Assembly: GCA_036258055.1 (NCBI GenBank)
Contig: DATAEK010000045.1
Span: 1 to 26,162, forward strand
Source of the DNA: DATAEK01 sp036258055
GTDB lineage: Bacteria > Acidobacteriota > Vicinamibacteria > Vicinamibacterales > 2-12-FULL-66-21
Direction of reading: 5' to 3'
DNA length: 26,162 nt
A program made the position numbers and the translations under genes. The notes under the pieces were generated by a model. It ran no database searches and was not told the DNA's origin. It was given only the letters and a program-made list of their open reading frames with translations. Positions 1 through 7,733 of this stretch are shown in pieces (within the stretch, counting starts at the first letter, position 1; each line of letters begins with the position of its first letter).

Positions 1-255
1 ACCTATGGTCTGACCTTGTGTGCCGAGCGCGTCGCCCTGGTCAAGGCGCTGTCGGAAGGCCAGGGCGTCTTCACGCGGATCGTCGTCGTCGCCGAGACGG
101 ACGATCTGACGCCGCCGTGCGGGCCCTGCCGTCAGCTGCTCTGGGAGTACTGCGGCGACATCGACGTCGTGCTCGCGAACTTGAGCGGCCGCACCGCGCA
201 CTACCGGCTGGCAGCGCTGCTGCCCCTGCCGTTCGATCGCAGACTGCTAGAATAA
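1..255 (+). CDS. cdd: Cytidine deaminase, C-terminal part (5' end outside window)
   Basis: The reading frame is open from base 1 and ends at TAA 253-255, giving 84 visible residues. The visible part carries both halves of the cytidine deaminase zinc site: YGLTLCAERVAL near the left edge (Cys ligand plus catalytic Glu in the CAE motif) and PCGPCRQLLWEY (the PCxxC pair). Known family members of about 130 residues hydrolyse cytidine and deoxycytidine to uridine and deoxyuridine in pyrimidine salvage in the cytoplasm. By comparison about 45-50 N-terminal residues are missing to the left, so the start cannot be placed. The gene is followed after 4 bases by mtnA. Its last codons contain TAGAAT (248-253), a likely -10 element for mtnA, so mtnA may be transcribed separately as well as by read-through. 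Confidence 0.9.
   Translation, partial: TYGLTLCAERVALVKALSEGQGVFTRIVVVAETDDLTPPCGPCRQLLWEYCGDIDVVLANLSGRTAHYRLAALLPLPFDRRLLE
248..253 (+). promoter_or_regulatory. Putative -10 element of mtnA (TAGAAT)
   Basis: TAGAAT lies 6 bases upstream of the mtnA ATG at 260, inside the final codons and stop of the cytidine deaminase gene. At that spacing transcription would begin at or next to the ATG, giving a leaderless message. No convincing TTGACA-like -35 is visible 16-18 bases upstream. The call rests on the match, the position and the similar arrangement at 11821, 16642 and 24945. Confidence 0.4.
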
Positions 256-259
256 GCTC

Positions 260-1309
260 ATGCTTCCCACCATCGAGTGGCAGGGCGACGTGATCGTGAT
301 GGTCGATCAGCGCAAGCTGCCGGGTCAGGAGATCTACGTTCGCTGCAGCAGCGCTCAGGAAGTCGCGCGTGCGATCCGCACGATGGTGATCCGTGGCGCC
401 CCGGCGATTGGCGTGGCGGCCGCATTCGGTATCGCGCTCGGAATGCGCAAGAGCGCAGCGAAGGGCACGCGTCAGTTCGCGGTCGAGTTTCAGAAGATCT
501 GCGACATGATGGCGGCGACCAGGCCGACCGCGGTCAATCTCTTCTGGGCGATCGATCGGATGAAGAAGGTGTTCGCCGAAGGTGCGCAGGCAGGGGAGTC
601 GCCTGACGAACTCGCGTCGCGGCTCGAGCGCGAGGCGCGGTCGATCCACGACGAGGACGTGGCGAGCTGCCGGGCCATGGGCGGTTTCGGCGCCGCGATC
701 GTGCCCGACGGAGCTCGCGTGTTGACCCACTGCAATGCGGGTGCGCTGGCGACGGCGGGTTACGGCTCGGCACTGGGTGTCATCCGCGCCGCCATCGAGC
801 AAGGGAAGCAGGTGGCGGTCATCGCCGACGAAACCCGGCCGTTTCTTCAGGGCGCGCGACTGACGGCGTGGGAGCTGATCAGAGACGGTATCAACACCAC
901 CGTCATCACCGAGAGCATGGCCGGACCGCTGATGCGCGCCGGCGACATCGATCTCGTCGTCGTCGGAGCGGACCGCATCGCCGCCAATGGCGATACCGCC
1001 AACAAGATCGGCACCTATACGGTCGCGGTGCTCGCGCACGAGCACAAGCTCCCGTTTTACGTGGCGGCGCCGCTCTCGACGATCGATCTCGCCACGCCCG
1101 ACGGCGAGCACATTCCAATCGAGGAACGCGACGAGCGGGAGATTACGCACATCGGGCCTTCGAGGCTGACGCCCGAAGGGGCCAGGATTCGCAACCCGGC
1201 GTTCGACGTCACGCCGCACCGCTACATCGCCGGCATCATCACCGAGCGAGGCATCGTCCGTCCGCCGTTCTCGGAATCGCTCAAACGCGCATTCGAGGCA
1301 CAGCCCTGA
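260..1309 (+). CDS. mtnA: S-methyl-5-thioribose-1-phosphate isomerase
   Basis: This 349-residue protein matches the MtnA family (related to eIF2B alpha subunits) over its full length. MtnA isomerises methylthioribose-1-phosphate to methylthioribulose-1-phosphate in the methionine salvage pathway. Visible signatures are RGAPAIG (45-51), THCNAGALATAGYGSALG with the catalytic Cys158, DETRPFLQGARLT (190-202), and VVVGADRIAANGDTANKIGT with the catalytic Asp238. The ATG at 260 gives the normal family N-terminus; there is no strong Shine-Dalgarno sequence, and a -10-like TAGAAT sits 6 bases before it. The stop TGA (1307-1309) overlaps the proposed CTG start of tsaD, so the two are probably translationally coupled. 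No other methionine salvage gene is in the window. Confidence 0.95.
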   Translation: MLPTIEWQGDVIVMVDQRKLPGQEIYVRCSSAQEVARAIRTMVIRGAPAIGVAAAFGIALGMRKSAAKGTRQFAVEFQKICDMMAATRPTAVNLFWAIDRMKKVFAEGAQAGESPDELASRLEREARSIHDEDVASCRAMGGFGAAIVPDGARVLTHCNAGALATAGYGSALGVIRAAIEQGKQVAVIADETRPFLQGARLTAWELIRDGINTTVITESMAGPLMRAGDIDLVVVGADRIAANGDTANKIGTYTVAVLAHEHKLPFYVAAPLSTIDLATPDGEHIPIEERDEREITHIGPSRLTPEGARIRNPAFDVTPHRYIAGIITERGIVRPPFSESLKRAFEAQP

Positions 1310-2421
1310 ACCTGCTCGCCATCGAAACATCGTGTGATGAAACGGCCGCAGCGGTCCTCGCTGAAACCGGTGACCCCGCCCGTCCCTGGACGCTGAGCTC
1401 CAACGTCGTCGCCTCCCAAACCGCCATTCATCGCGAATGGGGCGGTGTCGTGCCCGAGCTGGCGTCGCGTCAGCACGTGCGCGACATCTGCGGTGTCGTC
1501 GAGACCGCGCTGGAACAGGGTGAGATCTCCAAAGACGACGTGGGCGCCGTGGCGGTCACGCAGGGACCGGGGCTCGTGGGATCGCTCCTCGTCGGCGTCT
1601 CGTTCGCGAAAGCATTCGCCTGGGCGCGCGGAATTCCGATCGTCCCGGTTCATCACCTCGCCGGGCACATCGAGTCGCTGGTGCTCGCCCACGGTGAGCT
1701 GCCACTGCCGGCGGCGGTGCTCGTCGTGTCCGGCGGTCACACCAGCCTGTTTCTCGTGTCGCAACCGGGCGTGTATCGCCTGATCGGCCGGACGCGCGAC
1801 GACGCGGCGGGTGAAGCGTACGACAAAGTCGGAAAGCTGCTCGGGCTTGGATATCCGGGCGGGCCGGTGATCGACCGCCTCGCTCGCGGCGGCAATGATC
1901 ACGCCTGGGAGTTTCCGACGGCGCGATTGACCCACGCTGATCGCAACATGCCGGAAGCAACGTCGGCGGGACTGCTGCCGCCCGACGTGGCGCGACGCGT
2001 CGACTTCAGCTTCAGCGGCCTCAAGACCGCCGTGATCCGCCTCGTTCGTGAGCGCCTTGGTGTGACCTCCTCGGTCAGGATTCCAGGCGAGCAGCCGGCA
2101 ACACTGTCGGACCAGGACATCATGGACATCTGCGCGAGCTTCCAGCGTGTCGTGGTCGATGTCCTCCTCGATCGCACGTTCGAGGCGGCGCGCTGGCTCG
2201 GTGCCCGAAGCGTGGGTATTGCTGGCGGTGTATCGGCCAACAGCCGTCTGCGACAGGACGCCACTGCCCGCGGGGAGCGCCTGCGCATTCCTGTTTTCGT
2301 TCCGCCGCTCGCGCTGTCGACCGACAACGCCGCAATGATCGGCGCGGCTGGGCTCCGCCAGCTGGCGGCCGGCTACGCCGGCTCGCTGGATTTCAACGCG
2401 GCGGCGGCACTCGACCTGTAG
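1306..2421 (+). CDS. tsaD: tRNA N6-adenosine threonylcarbamoyltransferase TsaD
   Basis: TsaD transfers the threonylcarbamoyl group to A37 of ANN-decoding tRNAs (t6A) in the cytoplasm together with TsaB and TsaE. The frame carries the family motifs: LLAIETSCDET at the N-terminus, the metal-binding HHLAGH (His117 and His121), VSGGHTSLF, DDAAGEAYDKVGK, FSFSGLKTA, GGVSANSRLR and STDNAAMIG. The frame is open far upstream, but that part overlaps mtnA and is a shadow. The family starts with M-x-x-L-x-I-E-T-S-C, which aligns exactly if CTG at 1306 is the initiator. GAGG at 1295-1298 lies 7 bases before it, and no in-frame ATG, GTG or TTG is nearby. The CTGA overlap with the mtnA stop suggests coupling. 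Length is 371 residues, slightly above the usual 335-350. Identity is certain; the start is an inference. Confidence 0.94.
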   Translation: MNLLAIETSCDETAAAVLAETGDPARPWTLSSNVVASQTAIHREWGGVVPELASRQHVRDICGVVETALEQGEISKDDVGAVAVTQGPGLVGSLLVGVSFAKAFAWARGIPIVPVHHLAGHIESLVLAHGELPLPAAVLVVSGGHTSLFLVSQPGVYRLIGRTRDDAAGEAYDKVGKLLGLGYPGGPVIDRLARGGNDHAWEFPTARLTHADRNMPEATSAGLLPPDVARRVDFSFSGLKTAVIRLVRERLGVTSSVRIPGEQPATLSDQDIMDICASFQRVVVDVLLDRTFEAARWLGARSVGIAGGVSANSRLRQDATARGERLRIPVFVPPLALSTDNAAMIGAAGLRQLAAGYAGSLDFNAAAALDL

Positions 2422-2453
2422 CCCCGGGCTCGCAACGATTCGCACCAACACGC

Positions 2454-2870
2454 ATGGCCGCCTTCACCGAGTACCTCTGGTTCACCACGAAGCAGCGTCA
2501 GGAGTTCGTCAGAATCACCGACGACGTGGCGGCCATCGTCAAGAAGAGCGGCATCAAGGATGGCATGGCCCTCGTGTCGGCGATGCACATCACGGCTGGC
2601 GTGTACGTGAACGACTGGGAAGACGGATTGATCGCCGACTTCCAGGTCTGGCTCGAAAAGCTCGCGCCGGCAGGACTTCCGTACCAGCACCATCAGACCG
2701 GCGAGGACAACGCGGACGCGCATCTCAAACGCACGCTCATGGGACAGCAGGTCATCGTGCCGATCACGAACGGCGCGCTCGATCTCGGACCGTGGGAGCA
2801 GATCTTCTACGCGGAGTTCGACGGTCAGCGCCGCAAGCGAGTCATCGTGAAAGTCATGGGCGAGCGGTGA
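2454..2870 (+). CDS. yjbQ: YjbQ-family (UPF0047) secondary thiamine-phosphate synthase-like protein
   Basis: This 138-residue protein spans a complete UPF0047/YjbQ domain. The conserved features are SAMHITAGVYVNDWEDGL (42-59), the GEDNADAHLKRTLMG block (83-97) and the C-terminal LGPWEQIFYAEFDG stretch (111-124). E. coli YjbQ shows weak thiamine-phosphate synthase activity, which is the source of the family name; the physiological role is unsettled. The protein is small, soluble and without a signal peptide. The ATG at 2454 lies 32 bases after tsaD. The stop TGA (2868-2870) overlaps the GTG start of the next gene (GTGA), which indicates translational coupling with the NTF2-like/NUDIX gene. The function here is inferred from the family only. 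Confidence 0.9.
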   Translation: MAAFTEYLWFTTKQRQEFVRITDDVAAIVKKSGIKDGMALVSAMHITAGVYVNDWEDGLIADFQVWLEKLAPAGLPYQHHQTGEDNADAHLKRTLMGQQVIVPITNGALDLGPWEQIFYAEFDGQRRKRVIVKVMGER

Positions 2871-3781
2871 GCGCGGATTCGCCGACCTCCACGGATCAGT
2901 TCGACGTCGTTCGCAGATACTTCCTCGCGCTCAATCGTGCAGACGTCGCCGAAGCCTGTGCGCTCTATCACGAGGCCTGCGTGACGGAGAACGCGTTCAT
3001 CGACGCCGTGGAAGGGCAGACGTTCCGTGGTATCGAGGCCAACGCCCGATGGCTCGAGGCGTTCTTCGGCGCATACGCCGGCGGTCTGGAAGGCGGCGGC
3101 TACTTCGAGGTTCGCACGATCGGTGGCATCGGTACAGGATGGGGCTGGGTCCAGGCCATCTGGACGCTCCAGATTGTGCGGCGTGACGACGGCAACACGC
3201 GGCACGCGAGGGGCTACACCTATTTCCTGGTCGAGGACGGCCGGATCCGGCGTCAGCGCAGCATCTCGAACGACGTCGCCCCGTCGGTTGCCACCGTGGC
3301 TGACGCGCCGCTCAGCGATCGGCACTACCCATCGAGGCCCATCGTCGGTGTGGGCGCAGCCATTCTTGTTCGAGAAGCGGACAAAGAGACGGCATCCCGG
3401 GGGATTGTCCTCATCAAGCGTAAGTTCGAGCCGCTGGCCGGTCAGTGGAGTCTGCCCGGCGGCACGCTCGAGATCGGCGAGACGCTCGAGGCTGGCACGG
3501 CCCGCGAGATTCAGGAGGAAACCGGGCTCGTCGTTCACGTTGGCGACGTCGTGGACGTGTTCGATCGGATCCTCTTCGACGCAGAGAGCCGCGTGCGCTA
3601 CCACTTCGTGCTCATCGACTACCTGTGTTGGCCGATCGGGGGTGAGTTATGCGCAGGCTCCGACGTTTCCGACGTCGTCGTCGCGAATCCTGACGACCTC
3701 GAGAAGTACGCGATGACCGCGAAAGCTGAAAGCGTGATCCGCAAGGCTGTCCACGCGGCGCGTCAAGGAGCCGTGCGATGA
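2867..3781 (+). CDS. NTF2-like (SnoaL-type) / NUDIX hydrolase fusion protein
   Basis: From the GTG at 2867, which overlaps the yjbQ stop, the product has 304 residues. Residues 10-140 look like an NTF2/SnoaL-type alpha+beta domain: FDVVRRYFLALNRADVAEA, then GIEANARWLEAFFGAYAGG and a beta-rich half ending YFLVEDGRIRRQRS. Residues 155-300 are a NUDIX domain. Its box at 198-221 fits GX5EX7REUXEEXGU exactly, with Gly199, Glu205, REI at 213-215 and EETGL at 217-221, preceded by WSLPGG. NUDIX enzymes cleave nucleoside diphosphates linked to another moiety; the substrate cannot be read from the sequence. The frame is open to 2792, but that part overlaps yjbQ. Both domains lie in one uninterrupted frame. 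The downstream gene starts in an ATGA overlap. The NUDIX call is firm and the N-terminal fold is probable. Confidence 0.85.
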   Translation: MSADSPTSTDQFDVVRRYFLALNRADVAEACALYHEACVTENAFIDAVEGQTFRGIEANARWLEAFFGAYAGGLEGGGYFEVRTIGGIGTGWGWVQAIWTLQIVRRDDGNTRHARGYTYFLVEDGRIRRQRSISNDVAPSVATVADAPLSDRHYPSRPIVGVGAAILVREADKETASRGIVLIKRKFEPLAGQWSLPGGTLEIGETLEAGTAREIQEETGLVVHVGDVVDVFDRILFDAESRVRYHFVLIDYLCWPIGGELCAGSDVSDVVVANPDDLEKYAMTAKAESVIRKAVHAARQGAVR

Positions 3782-4257
3782 GCTGGCGAATCCGTTCATC
3801 GCTGCCTGTATGCATGCTGTTCGTCTTCCTCGGCTCGATTGCTTGCGCGACGCAGGCCGGTGGATCGGCACCATCGTCATCGACGGTGTCGAGCATGGAA
3901 AGCGACATCCAGCAGACGGGATCGGCACTGGTGGCGGGTGTCGAGTTCGAGCGCGGTCAAGCGAGCTGGACATCGGCTTCGATCGGGACGCTCGAGCAGG
4001 TCCTGATCGTGCTGCAGCGGCACACCGAATGGCGTTTCGAAGTGCAGGTGCACACCGACGAGCTGAACGATCGCGCCGCGGATCAGGCGCTGACGGAACG
4101 GCGTGCCGAGGCCATCGCCGCCTGGCTGAGCGCGCGGGGCATCGACTCCACGCGTCTCGTGCCTCGCGGCTTCGGAAGCTCGCGCCCTCGACACGAGCCT
4201 GTCGCGAGCTCGACGGCCAACCGCTGGGTGGAGCTGAAGAAACTGAACGAAGAGTGA
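3778..4257 (+). CDS. OmpA-family peptidoglycan-binding protein, probable lipoprotein
   Basis: This 159-residue protein has a hydrophobic N-terminal segment (9-22) ending in SIAC with Cys23, a plausible but non-canonical lipobox (Ser at -3). A Ser/Gln-rich linker leads to a C-terminal OmpA-like domain (about 52-155). Its signature is visible as LTERRAEAIAAWLSARGI, then RLVPRGFGSSRP and the closing TANRWVELKK, which contains the conserved Arg of the NR-x-VEL motif. The family binds meso-diaminopimelate in peptidoglycan and tethers the outer membrane to the wall. A periplasmic, lipid-anchored location is inferred. The ATG at 3778 overlaps the preceding stop (ATGA), coupling it to the NUDIX fusion gene, though no functional link is obvious. 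Confidence 0.85.
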   Translation: MSWRIRSSLPVCMLFVFLGSIACATQAGGSAPSSSTVSSMESDIQQTGSALVAGVEFERGQASWTSASIGTLEQVLIVLQRHTEWRFEVQVHTDELNDRAADQALTERRAEAIAAWLSARGIDSTRLVPRGFGSSRPRHEPVASSTANRWVELKKLNEE

Positions 4258-4262
4258 CGGTA

Positions 4263-4268
4263 TATGAT
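4263..4268 (+). promoter_or_regulatory. Possible -10 element (TATGAT) before the HD-domain gene
   Basis: TATGAT lies in the 55-base gap between the OmpA-like gene and the HD-domain gene, about 45 bases before the GTG start. No clear -35 is visible. An AT-rich hexamer of this kind is unusual in this GC-rich stretch. Confidence 0.3.
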
Positions 4269-4312
4269 TCTGCCGGCCCACGGCTTCCTCTGGGCCGAAC
4301 AGGTGCACTGAC

Positions 4313-4882
4313 GTGTCGATGTCCAGAACCGACGCCCTCGCGTTGATGACCGAATACACGCAGAGCGAGAGCCTGCGGAAGCACATGCTCGCCGTCGAAG
4401 CCGCCGTGCGCGGATACGCGCGGCTCTGGGGTGCAGATGAGGACGACTGGGGCGCCGTCGCGCTCCTTCACGACTTCGACTACGAGCGCTGGCCGGACGC
4501 CGAGAATCATCCGTTTCGGGGCGTGGATATCCTGAAAGAGAAGGGATATCCCGAATGGGTCACTCGCGCCATCCTGTCGCATGCGGACTATTCGGGCGTC
4601 GCGAGGGAGTCACGGCTCGAGCACACGCTCTACGCGTGCGATGAGATGTCGGGCTTCGTGACGGCTGCGTCCCTCGTCCGACCGTCGAAGAGCATCCTGG
4701 ATCTCGAAGCATCGTCCGTGATCAAGCGGATGAAGGACAAAGCCTTTGCGCGTGCCGTGAATCGAGACGATCTCCGCCGAGGGGCGGAGGAAATCGGCCT
4801 GCCGCTCGACCAGCACATCGCGAACGTCATCGGCTTCATGCGCGAACAGGCGGACGCCTTGGGATTGCGCGGCACGCTTTGA
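4313..4882 (+). CDS. HD-domain metal-dependent phosphohydrolase family protein
   Basis: This 189-residue protein carries the HD-superfamily pattern: His24 in LRKHMLAVE, then ALLHDFDYERWPD with the His53-Asp54 pair, HPFRG with His66, AILSHADYSG with His90, and YACDEMSGF with a late conserved Asp. This is the arrangement of HDIG-type hydrolases, which use one or two metal ions to cleave phosphate esters, often of nucleotides. The substrate is not predictable. There is no signal peptide or membrane segment. GTG 4313 is chosen because AGGTG at 4301-4305 lies 7 bases upstream; ATG 4319 is an alternative two codons later. The gene sits alone between the OmpA-like gene and the ABC operon. Confidence 0.85.
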   Translation: MSMSRTDALALMTEYTQSESLRKHMLAVEAAVRGYARLWGADEDDWGAVALLHDFDYERWPDAENHPFRGVDILKEKGYPEWVTRAILSHADYSGVARESRLEHTLYACDEMSGFVTAASLVRPSKSILDLEASSVIKRMKDKAFARAVNRDDLRRGAEEIGLPLDQHIANVIGFMREQADALGLRGTL

Positions 4883-4937
4883 GGCAGAGCCGCGAACTCC
4901 GGCATCCAGATTTCCGTATACCAAGAGCACGAGAGCC

Positions 4938-5945
4938 GTGGACGCAGTCAATTCCGCAGAAGTGATCGCCACCCGCGATCCGCAGGCAGGTGGCACCACT
5001 GACGTCGTCAGCCTCGACGACGTGTCGGTGATCTACGGAAAGAATCCCGCGCTCAAGAACGTCAACGCCCGTTTCACCCGCGGTGCGGTCGGCCTTCTCG
5101 GCCCGAATGGCGCAGGCAAGAGCACGATGCTCAAAGCGCTTCTCGGTTTCGTGAAACCCGAGCACGGTCGCATGACGGTCCTCGGTCTCGATGTCGCCGA
5201 CCGTCCGATGGACATCCGTGCGCGGATTGGATACATGCCGGAAAGCGACGCGCACATTCCCGGCATGAACGCCGTGTCCTTCGTCGCGTACTGCGGGCAG
5301 CTGGCGGGCCTTCCGGCGGTCGATTCGATGCAACGCGCGCATGAGGTCCTGTACTACGTGGGCCTGGGCGAGGCTCGCTATCGAAACCTCGAAACCTACT
5401 CGACCGGGATGAAGCAGCGGATCAAACTGGCGCAGGCGCTTGTGCACGATCCCGATCTGCTGTTTCTCGACGAGCCGACCAACGGCATGGACCCGAAGGG
5501 GCGCGACGAGATGCTCGATCTCATTCGCGATCTCGCGCACAACAAGAACGTCAATCTGATTCTGTCGTCGCATCTGCTGCCCGACGTCGAGTACACCTGC
5601 GATCACGTCGTCGTCATGGACAAGGGGCAAGTGGCTGCGCAGGGTCCGATCGCGGAGCTGAAAGGGCCCGCCGGACGCGTGTTCGAGCTGCGGGTCAAGG
5701 GCGATCTCCTGGGATTCATCGAGGTGCTGCGGCAGGCGGGCATGGAGTGCCACTCCACCGACGAGGATGTCATGCGTGTTTTCGTTCCGGCGGGCCTGGC
5801 CGCGAGTCAGGGACGCGCGGGGGACCAGCACGCCATCTTCGCGCAGGCCGCCCGGTTCGGCGTCCAGGTCCGGCATCTTCGTCCGAGCGTGCCGACGCTC
5901 GAGGACGTCTTTGCCAAGGCGGTGGGCGACGAGAGCCCGAGGTAG
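4938..5945 (+). CDS. ABC-2 type exporter, ATP-binding subunit (first copy)
   Basis: This 335-residue ATPase is of the type that pairs with ABC-2 permeases. It shows Walker A GPNGAGKST (55-63), a variant signature YSTGMKQR (154-161), Walker B LLFLDEP (174-180) followed by TNGMD, and the H-loop SSHLL (His212). A C-terminal extension of about 90 residues follows the nucleotide-binding domain, as in many NosF/CcmA/Nat-like ATPases. It energises export or membrane remodelling; the substrate is unknown. The start is GTG 4938, with AAGAG at 4923-4927 as a weak ribosome site. The N-terminal 20 residues before DVVSLDDVSVIYG are unusual, so a slightly later start is possible. It is the first gene of a four-gene operon and is followed by its permease after 12 bases. 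Confidence 0.92.
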   Translation: MDAVNSAEVIATRDPQAGGTTDVVSLDDVSVIYGKNPALKNVNARFTRGAVGLLGPNGAGKSTMLKALLGFVKPEHGRMTVLGLDVADRPMDIRARIGYMPESDAHIPGMNAVSFVAYCGQLAGLPAVDSMQRAHEVLYYVGLGEARYRNLETYSTGMKQRIKLAQALVHDPDLLFLDEPTNGMDPKGRDEMLDLIRDLAHNKNVNLILSSHLLPDVEYTCDHVVVMDKGQVAAQGPIAELKGPAGRVFELRVKGDLLGFIEVLRQAGMECHSTDEDVMRVFVPAGLAASQGRAGDQHAIFAQAARFGVQVRHLRPSVPTLEDVFAKAVGDESPR

Positions 5946-5957
5946 CGAGTTCCTTCT

Positions 5958-6797
5958 ATGCCCATTCACGACCAGAGCTACCGGCGATACGGTGGTGGAA
6001 AGACGAGCCCGGGGTGGGCGTGGACCGTGATCGCCAACGCGGGGATCAGGAGCATGATCCGCAAGCGCGCATTCATGGGTGTTTTGCTCTTCGCCTGGCT
6101 GCCGTTCATCGTGCGCGCGGTGCAGCTCTACGTTGCCGCAAACTTTCCGCAGGCGTCGGTGCTCGCACCGGATCCCACGACCTTCCGCGACTTTCTCGGG
6201 CAGCAGGATTTCTTCGTCTTCATCGTGACGATCTACGCGGGTGCCGGACTGATCGCCGCCGACCGGCGTGCCAACGCGCTTCAGATCTATCTCTCGAAGC
6301 CGCTGATGCGGTCCGAGTACATCGCCGGCAAGGCTGCCGTCCTCTTCACGTTCCTGCTGTTCGTGACCTGGGTGCCGGCGCTGCTCCTGCTGATCCTGCA
6401 GGTAATGTTCAAGGGCAGCTTCGAGTTCATGCGCAACAACCTGTTCCTGTTTCCGGCAATCACCGTCGCGTCCTTTCTGCAGGCAGTCGTCGCGACGTTC
6501 ACTATGCTGGCGCTGTCGTCGCTCTCCAAGAGCAGCCGCTACGTCGGCATCCTGTACGCTGGAATCCTCTTCTTCACCTCCGCGATCTACGCCGTGCTGT
6601 ACGCCATCACCGGCAGCTCGTCGCTGTCGTGGATCTCGCTCACCTCGAACATCACCCAGGTCGTCGACGTCGTGTTCCGCCTCAAGCCGCACTACTCGAC
6701 GCCGTGGCAAGTCTCGCTCGTGGTGCTCATCGGACTGATCGTGCTCTCGATTTCTGTGCTCGAGCGGCGGGTGCGCGGCGTCGAGGTGGTCACATGA
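5958..6797 (+). CDS. ABC-2 type exporter, permease subunit (first copy)
   Basis: This 279-residue integral membrane protein has about six hydrophobic segments: FMGVLLFAWLPFIVRAVQLY, FFVFIVTIYAGAGLIAA, AAVLFTFLLFVTWVPALLLL, FLFPAITVASFLQAVVATF, YVGILYAGILFFTSAIYAVL and VSLVVLIGLIVLSISVLERR. The loop ADRRANALQIYLSKPLMRSEY after the second segment matches the ABC-2 permease pattern in which a short polar loop carries an L-x-x-P-[IL]-x-R-x-x-Y motif. It would form the channel for the ATPase encoded just upstream. The ATG at 5958 lies 12 bases after that gene. The stop overlaps the next start (ATGA at 6794), showing tight coupling. The substrate is unknown. Confidence 0.88.
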   Translation: MPIHDQSYRRYGGGKTSPGWAWTVIANAGIRSMIRKRAFMGVLLFAWLPFIVRAVQLYVAANFPQASVLAPDPTTFRDFLGQQDFFVFIVTIYAGAGLIAADRRANALQIYLSKPLMRSEYIAGKAAVLFTFLLFVTWVPALLLLILQVMFKGSFEFMRNNLFLFPAITVASFLQAVVATFTMLALSSLSKSSRYVGILYAGILFFTSAIYAVLYAITGSSSLSWISLTSNITQVVDVVFRLKPHYSTPWQVSLVVLIGLIVLSISVLERRVRGVEVVT

Positions 6798-7717
6798 GCG
6801 TCCCGATCGTCAGCGCCGATCACGTGTCGAAGTGGTACGGGCAGGTCATCGGGCTCAACGACGTCTCGGTGACCGTGCCGGCCGGAATCACCGGTCTCCT
6901 CGGCCCGAACGGCGCCGGGAAGTCCACGTTCATGAAGCTCATTACCGGTCAGCTCAGGCCGAGCAAGGGCAGCGTGGACGTGCTCGGCGAACCGATCTGG
7001 GCGAATCCGCATCTCTTCTTCCAAATCGGGTTCTGCCCCGAGCAGGATGCGTTCTACGAGCGCATGACGGGCCTGGAGTGGGTGAGCGCGCTCGTCCGGC
7101 TCAATGGCCTCGGCGAGAAAGAGGCGAACGACGCGGCCACGCGGGCGTTGACGGCCGTGGATTTGATGGAGGCCGCGAACAAGAAGATCGGCGCCTACAG
7201 CAAAGGGATGCGCCAGCGCGTCAAGCTCGCGCAGGCGATCGTCCACGATCCTGACCTGCTCATCCTCGATGAGCCGCTCGCCGGCATGGACCCGCTCGCA
7301 CGCCGCCGCACCATTCGATTGATCCGCGAGTGGGCGCGCGCAGGAAAGAGCATCATCGTCTCCAGTCACATCCTGCACGAGATCGAGTCGATGACGTCGA
7401 ACATCCTCCTGATCAACAACGGCCGGATCCTGGCCGAAGGGGACGTGCACCACATCCGCGACCTGATCGACGAGCATCCCCACACCGTCTTCGTGCGCGC
7501 GGAAGATCCCCGGCGCCTCGCGCGTGAGTTCCTGTCGCGCGAGGATGTGTTGAGTCTGCGGTTCGAGCCGGGCGCCGTGGTCGTAGAGACCGGAAAGCCG
7601 GATGCGTTCTACGCGCGGCTGACCGAGATGGCCGCCGAGGGTGATTTCGTGGCAATCGACGAAGTGACGTCGCCTGACGACAACCTCCAGGCGGTGTTCC
7701 AGTACCTGGTGAAGTGA
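6794..7717 (+). CDS. ABC-2 type exporter, ATP-binding subunit (second copy)
   Basis: From ATG 6794, which overlaps the preceding stop, the protein has 307 residues; the longer open frame upstream lies over the permease gene and is a shadow. Motifs are Walker A GPNGAGKST (37-45), signature YSKGMRQR (135-142), Walker B LLILDEP (155-161) with LAGMD, and H-loop SSHILHE (His192). It is clearly paralogous to the first ATPase, with the same x-x-K-x-R-Q/K-R variant of the LSGGQ signature. The C-terminal 90 residues (AEGDVHHIRDLI onward) form the extension typical of drug and copper exporter ATPases of this class. It pairs with the permease starting 16 bases downstream. Confidence 0.92.
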   Translation: MSVPIVSADHVSKWYGQVIGLNDVSVTVPAGITGLLGPNGAGKSTFMKLITGQLRPSKGSVDVLGEPIWANPHLFFQIGFCPEQDAFYERMTGLEWVSALVRLNGLGEKEANDAATRALTAVDLMEAANKKIGAYSKGMRQRVKLAQAIVHDPDLLILDEPLAGMDPLARRRTIRLIREWARAGKSIIVSSHILHEIESMTSNILLINNGRILAEGDVHHIRDLIDEHPHTVFVRAEDPRRLAREFLSREDVLSLRFEPGAVVVETGKPDAFYARLTEMAAEGDFVAIDEVTSPDDNLQAVFQYLVK

Positions 7718-7733
7718 CCATCGAGCCGCGACC

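Noticed and set aside
71..1330. Minus-strand 419-codon open frame opposite mtnA
   Set aside because: Arg/Asp/His-rich shadow of a clearly recognised plus-strand gene; typical of GC-rich DNA and without family motifs.
4836..6710. Minus-strand 624-codon open frame opposite the first ABC genes
   Set aside because: Composition is shadow-like and the plus strand encodes a recognisable ATPase and permease throughout.
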